From Streptomyces albofaciens JCM 4342 (GTDB lineage: Bacteria > Actinomycetota > Actinomycetes > Streptomycetales > Streptomycetaceae): DNA of 64,000 nucleotides. A model generated the notes under the pieces. It made no database searches. It was not told the origin of the DNA and worked only from the letters and a program-made list of their open reading frames with translations. Each line of letters begins with the position of its first letter. Within the stretch, counting starts at the first letter, position 1. The DNA lies in the NCBI RefSeq assembly GCF_008634025.1, contig NZ_PDCM01000001.1, positions 434,001 through 498,000 of the forward strand, in the 5' to 3' direction. Of this stretch, positions 44,215-50,810 are shown one piece after another. The position numbers and the translations under genes were made by a program.

Positions 44215-45114
44215 CTATAGCCAACCTCGCGCGCGGGCGATGCGCGCTGCCGCGTGACGGTTCTCGGCGGAGAGCTTCGCGGTGGCCGAGGAGAGGTAGT
44301 TGCGCACCGTCCCCGGCGACAGCGCGGCCCGCTCCGCGATCTCCGCGACGGGCGCGCCGTTCTCCGCGTACTCCAGTACCTCCGCCTCCCGTACGGTCAG
44401 CGGCGAGTCCCCGGCGCTGATGGCGTCGGCCGCCAACTCCGGGTCCACGTAACGGTTTCCGGCGTGCACCGAGCGGATGATCTCGGCCAGCCGCTGTGCC
44501 GAGACGGTCTTCGGCACGAACCCCCGCACCCCCGCCTCCAGGGCCCGCTTCAGATGGCCGGGCCGCCCGTGACTGGTCACGATCATGGTCCGGCAGCCGG
44601 GCAGCCGACTGCGCAGGGATGTGGCCACCGCCACACCGTCCGCCCCCGGCATCTGAAGATCCAGTACGGCCACGTCGGGCCGGTGGGCCAGCGCCATCGC
44701 CAGCGCCTCCGGCCCCGACCCGGCCTCGGCCACCACCTGGAGATCGTCTTCCAGGGCGAGGAGCGCGGCCAGCGCCCCCCGGATCAGGTGCTCGTCGTCG
44801 GCGAGGAGGACGCGCAGGGGGGCCGGGGACTCCGGCGGAGCCGCCGTCGGGGCCTCCGCCGGCCGGTGGCCGGGTGCTGACGCGGCGTGCTCGGATTGCC
44901 GGCCGAGCCCCGGCGTGCTCTGCTCGCGGTGCCCGCCGGCCCCCGGTGCGGCGACTTCGCGGTGCCCGTCGGCCCCCGGCGCTGCGTCCTCAAGGTGCCC
45001 GCCGGGCCCGGCCCCGGTCGGCTCCGCCTGCTGACCGGGCCCCGCCGTCGATGGGGGCATCCACACCGGTTCGGACATCCGCCCCGGCTGCTCCGCCCGC
45101 TGCGCCTCCGCCAT
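44215..45114 (-). CDS. NarL-type response regulator with a long low-complexity N-terminus
   Basis: 299 residues from ATG 45114. Residues 1-97 are Gly/Pro/Ala/His-rich with repeats such as GADGHREVAAPG and GAGGHREQSTPG. The receiver then begins at LRVLLADDEHLIRGAL and has VAVLDLQMPGADG (phospho-Asp), IVTSHG and GFVPKTV (Lys). The C-terminal LuxR-type domain has LTVREAEVLEYAENGAPVAEIAERA and SPGTVRNYLSSATAKL. Partner kinase and ABC exporter genes lie directly upstream. The extension is unusual: typical family members start at the receiver. GTG 45132 and ATG 45078 are alternative starts. Confidence 0.87.
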   Translation of the reverse strand: MAEAQRAEQPGRMSEPVWMPPSTAGPGQQAEPTGAGPGGHLEDAAPGADGHREVAAPGAGGHREQSTPGLGRQSEHAASAPGHRPAEAPTAAPPESPAPLRVLLADDEHLIRGALAALLALEDDLQVVAEAGSGPEALAMALAHRPDVAVLDLQMPGADGVAVATSLRSRLPGCRTMIVTSHGRPGHLKRALEAGVRGFVPKTVSAQRLAEIIRSVHAGNRYVDPELAADAISAGDSPLTVREAEVLEYAENGAPVAEIAERAALSPGTVRNYLSSATAKLSAENRHAAARIARARGWL

Positions 45115-45269
45115 GATCTCCGCTTCTCCCACGTCGCTCTCGTCCCGCCGGCCGGGCGTCCGGCCGCCGCCATACGGGCCGTCGCGGCCCGCCCGGCATC
45201 ACCCGCCGCCGGCAGGTGCCCCCACAGGGCCTGCGCGGCCTCCTAGGCCCGAGCAGGCCGTCCGGCCTC

Positions 45270-46670
45270 CTACGCCCGAGCAGGCCGTCCGCTCGCGGCG
45301 ATCCCGGGCGCGTCCCCCTCCACCACCTGATCCTCCTCCAGCGGGACGTGGGCCCGTAGCCAGAACCGTCCGTCGGGGCGGGGGCCGACGAGCAACGTGC
45401 CGTCCAGGGCGGCGAGGCGTTCCCGCAGGCCGGCGATGCCGCTGCCGGCGCTCCGCCGGACCGCTTCCGGTACGACGCCGTCGTTCTCCATCGTGAAGAC
45501 CACCGCCGGTGCGGGCCGGGCCGCCGGGTCCCCGGCTGCCGCCCGTACCGGCTGCGCGCCGCGCGTCCGGCCGCCGCCGGGCGCGCCGTCGGACGTCACC
45601 CGCAGCGTCAGCCAGCACGTGGACGCGTTCGCGTGGCGCAGCACGTTCGTGGTGCCTTCCCGTACGACCCAGGCCAGGACCGACTGCACCTGCTGCGGCA
45701 GCCCGGCACTGTCCTCCTGATCCATCAGGCACTGCACCCCGGCCGCCTGGAGCACCGCCCGCGCCCCGGCCAGCTCCACGTCCAGGTCCGCCTCCCGGTA
45801 GGCGCGGACCACGTCCCGCACCTCCCGCTGGGAGTCCTGGGCCAGCTGCTGCACCTCCGCCATCTGGTCGGCGGCCTCCGGCCGGCCCTTGTGCGCCAGC
45901 CGCACCGCCAGCTCGCTCTTGAGCGCGATCACGGCGAGGTTCCGGCCGACGACATCGTGCATGTCCCGCGCGAACCGCAGCCGCTCCTCGGCGACGGCGA
46001 GCCGTGCCTGCGCGCCCTTGGCCTCGTCCAGCTCCCGCATCGCGGCGAGGATCCAGCCCCAACTGCGGCACGACAGCGCGGCGAAGAGAGCGGAGAAGGC
46101 GAGGGTGATCGGCAGTCCCGCCAAGAACACGAGCGGGACGCCCGCGAGGCCCATCGCCGTCATGGTCAGCGCCGTGACGACGACGTACACCAGCGCCTGC
46201 CAGCGCTTCTTGATCACGAGGGAGAGCAGGCAGCTGACCGGCAGGCTGGGGAACAGCATCAGCGTGGACCAGACCTGAGCGTTCGCCGGCAGCTTCGCGG
46301 TCGCGACCAGGACCGTGACCGAGGCCACCGACGCGGCCGCCAGGCCCGCCGACGCGGCGATCAGCCGCCACGGCGCGGGAGTGCCGTACACGTAGTGCGA
46401 GAGCCCGCGCCGCACGCCGGGGACGTAGACACCGCACTGCACCAGCCCCAGCACCATGACCGGAACCGTCGGGACCACGGAAACGTGTGCCGAGGACGTC
46501 GTGGCGACGAGTGGCCCGACCAGCCAGCCGATGAGCATCAGCCACGGCATCAGATACAGCGTCCACCGTGCCCACAGAAACACCTGCGCGACCCTGCCCC
46601 GCCCCCGCAATCTGCGCAGCTGCTCGTGGAACACCGGTTCCACACCCCCGTCGTCCTCAGTGCCGTACAC
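45270..46670 (-). CDS. Sensor histidine kinase, DesK type
   Basis: 466 residues. About five or six membrane helices occupy residues 40-200. HisKA_3 follows with LRFARDMHDVVGRNLAVIALKSELA (phospho-acceptor His), then the HATPase with WVVREGTTNVLRHANAS (N box), MENDGVVPE in place of the canonical D-x-G-x-G, and GSGIAGLRERLAALDG (G2). GTG 46670 lies two bases after the permease stop, indicating translational coupling. Actinobacterial ABC exporter-kinase-regulator operons of this layout respond to membrane-active compounds or lipid state; the signal here is unknown. Confidence 0.9.
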   Translation of the reverse strand: MYGTEDDGGVEPVFHEQLRRLRGRGRVAQVFLWARWTLYLMPWLMLIGWLVGPLVATTSSAHVSVVPTVPVMVLGLVQCGVYVPGVRRGLSHYVYGTPAPWRLIAASAGLAAASVASVTVLVATAKLPANAQVWSTLMLFPSLPVSCLLSLVIKKRWQALVYVVVTALTMTAMGLAGVPLVFLAGLPITLAFSALFAALSCRSWGWILAAMRELDEAKGAQARLAVAEERLRFARDMHDVVGRNLAVIALKSELAVRLAHKGRPEAADQMAEVQQLAQDSQREVRDVVRAYREADLDVELAGARAVLQAAGVQCLMDQEDSAGLPQQVQSVLAWVVREGTTNVLRHANASTCWLTLRVTSDGAPGGGRTRGAQPVRAAAGDPAARPAPAVVFTMENDGVVPEAVRRSAGSGIAGLRERLAALDGTLLVGPRPDGRFWLRAHVPLEEDQVVEGDAPGIAASGRPARA

Positions 46671-46672
46671 CG

Positions 46673-47479
46673 TCAGTGCCGTGGCTCCCAGCGGAACCAC
46701 CGACGTACAGCAAACACCGCGATACCGGCCCAGACCAACGCGATGACCAGCCGCTTCAGCGTATCGATGAGGTCGCCCTCGCCGAGCCAGCCGTCCCGTA
46801 CCAGACCCATCACCGGCGACAGGGGCAGCAGTTCCAGGACCGCGGCAACCCGGTCGGGGAAGATCTCCAGCGGTGCGACCATGCCGGAGCAGGCCATGGA
46901 GACGAAGACGAACGGCAGCGTGGTCAGCGAGGCCGCCTCGGCGCTCTTGGTGATGGCCGTGGAGGCCGCGGCCATCGCGACCACGATCACCATGCCGAGG
47001 AGCACCCCCAGCAGCAACAGGTGCGGGGCCCGGGGCAGATCCACCTTCAGGGCCAGTCCGCCGCAGATCACCAGCAGGACGCACTGCGCCAGTCCGATGA
47101 GCACCGTCGGCAGGGCCGTCCCCACCAAGATCTCCCGGTCCGTCAGCTCGCCGCAGCGCAGCCGCTTGAGCACCAGTTCCTCGCGCCGCGTGACCAGCGC
47201 GCCGGTGACCGTGCCGTACACCGCGAAGATCAGCACGAAGCCGATGGTCCCCGGCAGCAGGGCCGTGCCGACCGACAGGCCGCTCTTCTCCAGCGGCATC
47301 TCGGCGACCGCCCGGTGCATGGCGAAGGCCATGATCAGGGGCATCAGCAGGGCCATGAACAAGGTGGTCTTGTTACGGCCCAGCAGGGTCAGTTCCGCAC
47401 GGGCCAGGGCCGTCAGCCGGTCGCGCGCGCCCGTACGGGCGGCCGCCGCGGGCCTCGTCTCGATGTCGGTGGCGCTCAC
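46673..47479 (-). CDS. ABC-2 type exporter permease
   Basis: 268 residues, six membrane helices. The coupling loop after helix 2 has YGTVTGALVTRREELVLKRLRCGELTDREILVG, typical of ABC-2 permeases (V-x-R-E-x-x-x-L-K-R-L). SMACSGMVAPLEIFPD marks the loop before helix 6. GTG 47479 overlaps the ATPase stop by four bases and has GGAGG upstream inside that gene. With the ATPase it should form a homodimeric-type exporter for a drug or lipid. Confidence 0.9.
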   Translation of the reverse strand: MSATDIETRPAAAARTGARDRLTALARAELTLLGRNKTTLFMALLMPLIMAFAMHRAVAEMPLEKSGLSVGTALLPGTIGFVLIFAVYGTVTGALVTRREELVLKRLRCGELTDREILVGTALPTVLIGLAQCVLLVICGGLALKVDLPRAPHLLLLGVLLGMVIVVAMAAASTAITKSAEAASLTTLPFVFVSMACSGMVAPLEIFPDRVAAVLELLPLSPVMGLVRDGWLGEGDLIDTLKRLVIALVWAGIAVFAVRRWFRWEPRH

Positions 47480-48450
47480 TTGTCCTCCAAACCCTTGGCG
47501 ATCCGGAGGAACGCCTCCTCCAGTGACGCCGAGCGGGCGTCCAGCCCTTGAAGTGCGATGCCCTTGTCCCGTGCCCACAGCAGCACGCCGGTCGCGGCCC
47601 GCTGCAGGTCGGAGGTGAACAGCCGGACCGTGCGGCCCACCGTCTCGTGTCCGTCGACGCCCAGTTCCGGGAACGGCGGCAGATCGCCGGCCAGCAGGCC
47701 GTCGGGCAGCTCGAAGGAGATCTGCGCGGGATGGCTGGCCACCACCTCCGCGACGGTTCCGGTCGTGGCTATCCGGCCCCGGTGCATGATCGCGAGGCGG
47801 TCGGCCAGTCCCTCGGCCTCTTCCAGGTAGTGGGTGGTCAGCACGACGGTCGTGCCCTCCGCCCGCAGCTCCCGTATCAACTCCCAGGTCCTGTGGCGGG
47901 CTTCGGTGTCCAGGCCGGTGGTCGGCTCGTCGAGGAACAGCACCTCGGGCCGCCCCAGCGTCGCCATGGCCAGGTCCAGCCGCCGCCGCTCACCGCCGGA
48001 GAGCATCTTGATCCGGACGTCCCGGCGCCCGGTCAGCCCGACCATCTCCAGCGCCTCGTCGACCGGCCGGGCGCCGCTGGTGGTGCCCGCCCACATCCGT
48101 ACGGCCTCGGCCGCCGTCAGGTCCGAGGGGAAGCCGCCCTCCTGGAGCATCATGCCGACCCGCGGCCGGATCCGGGCCCGCTCCGCATACGGGTCGTGGC
48201 CCAGCACGCGGACCTTGCCGCCGGTCGGCGCGGCCAGTCCTTCGAGCAGCTCGACGGTGGAGGTCTTGCCCGCCCCGTTGGTCCCGAGGAGGGCGAACAG
48301 CTCGCCGCGGGCGACGGAGAAATCTATGCCCCGCACCGCCTCGTAGCCCGCGCCGCCCTTCTTGTTCTTGCGGCTGCCCTCGGACGGCCCGTACCGCCTG
48401 CGCAGGCCCGTGACGTCAATCACGTTCGCGCCGAAGTTCCCGTTGTTCAT
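47476..48450 (-). CDS. ABC transporter ATP-binding protein
   Basis: 324 residues. ALLGTNGAGKTSTVELL (Walker A), KMLSGGERRRLDLAMA (signature), VLFLDEPTTGLD (Walker B) and VVLTTHYLEEAEGLADR (H-loop) are intact. A short basic insertion (SEGSRKNKKGG) lies before the A-loop region. The C-terminal extension ends in SLEEAFLRIAKG as in DrrA/NatA exporters. It is the first gene of the operon ATPase-permease-kinase-regulator; the operator-like palindrome lies 43 bases upstream. Confidence 0.93.
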   Translation of the reverse strand: MNNGNFGANVIDVTGLRRRYGPSEGSRKNKKGGAGYEAVRGIDFSVARGELFALLGTNGAGKTSTVELLEGLAAPTGGKVRVLGHDPYAERARIRPRVGMMLQEGGFPSDLTAAEAVRMWAGTTSGARPVDEALEMVGLTGRRDVRIKMLSGGERRRLDLAMATLGRPEVLFLDEPTTGLDTEARHRTWELIRELRAEGTTVVLTTHYLEEAEGLADRLAIMHRGRIATTGTVAEVVASHPAQISFELPDGLLAGDLPPFPELGVDGHETVGRTVRLFTSDLQRAATGVLLWARDKGIALQGLDARSASLEEAFLRIAKGLEDK

Positions 48451-48492
48451 GCGTCAAGGCTCCCGCCCGGATCCGGCCCGGGGCAGTGCGGC

Positions 48493-48520
48493 TTGTCATC
48501 AGCCCAGATGACAAATGTCA
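48493..48520 (-). promoter_or_regulatory. Palindromic operator upstream of the ABC/two-component operon
   Basis: TTGTCATC (48493-48500) and GATGACAA (48507-48514) are perfect 8-bp arms around AGCCCA. Overlapping to the right, TGACA-AA-TGTCA (48509-48520) adds a second inverted pair. It probably binds the operon's own NarL-type regulator, giving autoregulation. Confidence 0.72.
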
Positions 48521-48575
48521 GGTGGGGGCGGGGAGGGGGCCCTCCTTGGGGCGGGAGGTGGCGCGAACGCACGCG

Positions 48576-48606
48576 AAAGACCCCGGTCGCGATAACCGGG
48601 GTCTTT
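48576..48606 (-). terminator. Terminator of the tRNA-Gly cluster
   Basis: AAAGACCCCGGT and ACCGGGGTCTTT form a perfect 12-bp stem with a seven-base loop, directly downstream of the minus-strand tRNA at 48613-48685. Confidence 0.88.
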
Positions 48607-48612
48607 TCCCTG

Positions 48613-48685
48613 AGCGGACGACGAGGCTCGAACTCGCGACCTCAACCTTGGCAAGGTTGCGCTCTACCAACTGAGCTACGTCCGC
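48613..48685 (-). tRNA. tRNA-Gly (anticodon GCC), second copy
   Basis: Identical to the gene at 44108-44180 over all 73 nt, including canonical D-loop GG and T-loop TTCGAGC. It is the last tRNA of a minus-strand series with the two unusual tRNA-Gly(UCC) genes 76 and 193 bp upstream, and is closed by the terminator at 48576-48606. Confidence 0.96.
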
Positions 48686-48760
48686 AGGCATCCGACCGGC
48701 TTTCACCGGGCGGCGCGACAGCTACTCTACCTGATCCACAAGACCGGTCGGTACTGTCAG

Positions 48761-48832
48761 AGCGGGTGACAGGGATCGCACACTGCGCCTCCCCCTTGGA
48801 AAGGGGGCGCTCTACTACTGAGCTACACCCGC
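48761..48832 (-). tRNA. Unusual tRNA-Gly (anticodon UCC), copy A
   Basis: 72 nt. The acceptor GCGGGTG/CACCCGC is perfect, the D-stem GCTC/GAGC is perfect, and the anticodon stem CCCCC/GGGGG with loop TTTCCAA reads UCC. Two tertiary-contact elements deviate. The D-loop is AGTAGTA, seven bases without the GG pair. The T-loop is TGCGATC, so ψ55 is replaced by G (U-G-C instead of TψC). The T-stem pairs only if one U is bulged (GCAG-U-G with C-CTGT). Loss of both G18G19 and ψ55 would weaken the elbow and EF-Tu binding. The same features mark staphylococcal glycine tRNAs dedicated to cell-wall peptide bridges. It may alternatively be an odd but normal decoder of GGA. Confidence 0.85.
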
Positions 48833-48877
48833 ATGACCACCATCCACCGGGCCCGAAGATCCGGTCGATGCTGTCAG

Positions 48878-48949
48878 AGCGGGTGACAGGGATTGCACAC
48901 TGCGCCTCCCTCTTGGAAAGAGGGCGCTCTACTACTGAGCTACACCCGC
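48878..48949 (-). tRNA. Unusual tRNA-Gly (anticodon UCC), copy B
   Basis: A tandem duplicate of copy A, 117 bp away, sharing also the 3' flank CTGTCAG. It differs at three RNA positions. Anticodon-stem pair 30-40 is U-A instead of C-G, a compensatory double change that keeps the stem. T-loop position 57 is A instead of G, still a purine. D-loop AGTAGTA and the U-G-C T-loop are retained. This pattern argues for selection on a working RNA, not decay. A TAGAGT box (minus strand 49005-49000) about 55 bases upstream may drive the whole tRNA series. Confidence 0.85.
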
Positions 48950-49179
48950 GTGACTCCTCGGGATTCGGCCTTTCGGCCTCGCCCCTCGGCGTGCTCCAGA
49001 CTCTAGCTGATCAACAGGGGTGCCGCGCAACTCGGCTGCCGGGCCGTGGATACCGGCCCGCCGCCACGCCGCCCCACCACCGTCCGGCCGCCACTCCGCC
49101 GCCGTCCGGTCGCCGCCCCGTCGTCGTCCGCCCGGCGTCCGGCCGTCGGCCCGTGGCCGGGCGCCGGGCGGACCGGGGG

Positions 49180-49500
49180 TCAGCTGTTGGCGGCGTCGAA
49201 GGCCTCATAGACCTTCTTCGGGATCCGGCCGCGCGGGGGCACGTCCATCTGGTGGGAGCGGGCCCAGGCGCGCACCGCGGCGGGGTCCGGCGTCACGGAG
49301 GTGTGGTGGTACGCCTTGCCGGACTTCGACCGCTTGCGGCCGGCCTCCACGAACGGGGCGAGGACGCCGCGCAGTTTCTTCGCATTGGCGGGATTGAGGT
49401 CGATCTCGTACCACTTACCGTCCAAACCGAAGGTGACCGTCTCTGCGGCTTCTCCGCCTTCGATGTCATCGGAGAGCGTGACTACTACGCGCTGCGCCAC
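49180..49500 (-). CDS. lsrL: Lsr2 family nucleoid-associated protein (LsrL-type paralogue)
   Basis: 106 residues from GTG 49500, with AAAGGA nine bases upstream. The N-terminal dimerisation half is AQRVVVTLSDDIEGGEAAETVTFGLDGKWYEIDL. The C-terminal DNA-binding domain has the minor-groove hook VPPRGRIPKKVYEAF (R-G-R) after VRAWARSHQMD. Lsr2 proteins bridge and silence AT-rich DNA. Streptomyces has two, and the one divergent from purS corresponds in position to LsrL (SCO4076 in my memory of S. coelicolor). Its upstream region is unusually AT-rich for this genome, suggesting autorepression. Confidence 0.9.
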   Translation of the reverse strand: MAQRVVVTLSDDIEGGEAAETVTFGLDGKWYEIDLNPANAKKLRGVLAPFVEAGRKRSKSGKAYHHTSVTPDPAAVRAWARSHQMDVPPRGRIPKKVYEAFDAANS

Positions 49501-49800
49501 GGATATCGGTCCTTTCGAGCAGCAATCCCGTCCTGACATGGGGGGATGCTGCAGATCCGGCTGATTGGGATCAATGCATTTTCATTTGTACAGCGACAGG
49601 CATTGCAAGGTGAAGCCCATTTAATTTCCTCAGCGTGTCCCTCCGCAATGCGGACCCCGGGTCTTTTCTGAGATTTTCCCCACCGCTCACCGGAGCCGAT
49701 GCCGCAACGTGATCACACCGTCACGATATCTATGCGCGTAGATTTTCGAACACGGTACTGTGAGGGCACCGCCTTACGCACCACACCATCGGGAGTGCCA
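49501..49800. promoter_or_regulatory. AT-rich divergent promoter region of lsrL and purS, with palindrome
   Basis: 300 bp without a gene. The stretch 49560-49640 (e.g. TTTCATTTGTACAG, CATTTAATTTCC) is far more AT-rich than the genome and is a natural Lsr2 target. ATCTATGCGCGTAGAT at 49728-49743 is a 16-bp palindrome with one mismatched pair. It covers the expected -35 of a purS promoter whose -10 is TACTGT (49756-49761). It may be a purine-operon operator. Confidence 0.65.
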
Positions 49801-50058
49801 GTGGCACGCGTCGTAGTCGACGTCATGCTCAAGCCGGAGATCCTCGACCCGCAGGGCCAGGCGGTGCAGCGTGCACTGCCACGCCTGGGATTCGAGGGGA
49901 TCCGCGACGTCCGTCAGGGCAAGCGTTTCGAACTTGAGGTGGAGGGCCCGGTCGACGACGCCGCCCTCGCCCGTATCCACGAGATGGCCGAGACCTTCCT
50001 CGCGAACACGGTCATCGAAGACTTCACCGTCCATGTAGAAGACCGGGCCGGATCATGA
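49801..50058 (+). CDS. purS: Phosphoribosylformylglycinamidine synthase subunit PurS
   Basis: 85 residues. It is the small subunit that links PurL and PurQ and helps channel ammonia. [46 protein letters not shown] is spread over residues 2-46 and is characteristic, with a paired alpha/beta repeat in the rest. GTG 49801 has GGGAG five bases upstream. Its TGA overlaps purQ (ATGA), giving translational coupling. Confidence 0.96.
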   Translation: MARVVVDVMLKPEILDPQGQAVQRALPRLGFEGIRDVRQGKRFELEVEGPVDDAALARIHEMAETFLANTVIEDFTVHVEDRAGS

Positions 50059-50810
50059 CCCACCCGTCGCCCGCCACCACCCCGGCCGGAGGCCCTTCGG
50101 GCCGCAGTAACACTCGCATCGGGGTCATCACCTTCCCCGGCACGCTCGACGACCGCGACACCCAGCGCGCCGTCCGGCTCGCCGGGGCCGAGGCGGTGCC
50201 GCTGTGGCACCGTGACAAGGACCTGAAGCAGGTCGACGCCGTGGTGCTGCCCGGCGGTTTCTCCTACGGCGACTACCTGCGGGCGGGCGCCATCTCGCGC
50301 TTCTCGCCGGTGATGGAGACCGTGATCGAACAGGCCAGGGCCGGGCTGCCGGTGCTGGGCATCTGCAACGGCTTCCAGGTCCTGACCGAGACCCACCTGC
50401 TGCCCGGCGCCATGCTGCGCAACGAGAGCCTCCACTTCGTCTGCCGTGACCAGAAGCTGCGGGTGGAGAACGCCGGCACCGCCTGGACCACCGACTACAC
50501 GGCCGGCCAGGAGATCTCCGTACCGCTGAAGAACATCGACGGCCGGTACGTCGCCGACGAGCGCACGCTCGACATGCTGGAGGCCGAGGGCCGGGTCGCC
50601 TTCCGCTACCTGACCGGGGGCGACACCGCCGACGGCTACGGCAACCCCAACGGCTCGCTGCGCGACATCGCCGGCATCACCAACGAGGCGGGCAACGTCG
50701 TCGGCCTCATGCCGCATCCCGAGCACGCCGTCGAGCCGCTGATCGGCACCGGCCGGACGGACGGGCTCGGATTCTTCACCTCGATCCTGAAGAAATTGGT
50801 CAACGCATGA
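50055..50810 (+). CDS. purQ: Phosphoribosylformylglycinamidine synthase glutaminase PurQ
   Basis: 251 residues. A class I glutamine amidotransferase giving ammonia to Pur[21 protein letters not shown] begins the domain after a 20-residue Ser/Pro-rich extension. [31 protein letters not shown] (nucleophile Cys) and [12 protein letters not shown] (His and Glu of the triad) are intact. It overlaps both neighbours by four bases. Confidence 0.97.
   Translation: MTHPSPATTPAGGPSGRSNTRIGVITFPGTLDDRDTQRAVRLAGAEAVPLWHRDKDLKQVDAVVLPGGFSYGDYLRAGAISRFSPVMETVIEQARAGLPVLGICNGFQVLTETHLLPGAMLRNESLHFVCRDQKLRVENAGTAWTTDYTAGQEISVPLKNIDGRYVADERTLDMLEAEGRVAFRYLTGGDTADGYGNPNGSLRDIAGITNEAGNVVGLMPHPEHAVEPLIGTGRTDGLGFFTSILKKLVNA

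Noticed and set aside
48761..48949. The two tRNA-Gly(UCC) genes as decaying pseudogenes
   Set aside because: Acceptor, D and anticodon stems are perfect in both. The only stem difference between copies is compensatory, and both odd loops are shared, which is not the pattern of random decay.
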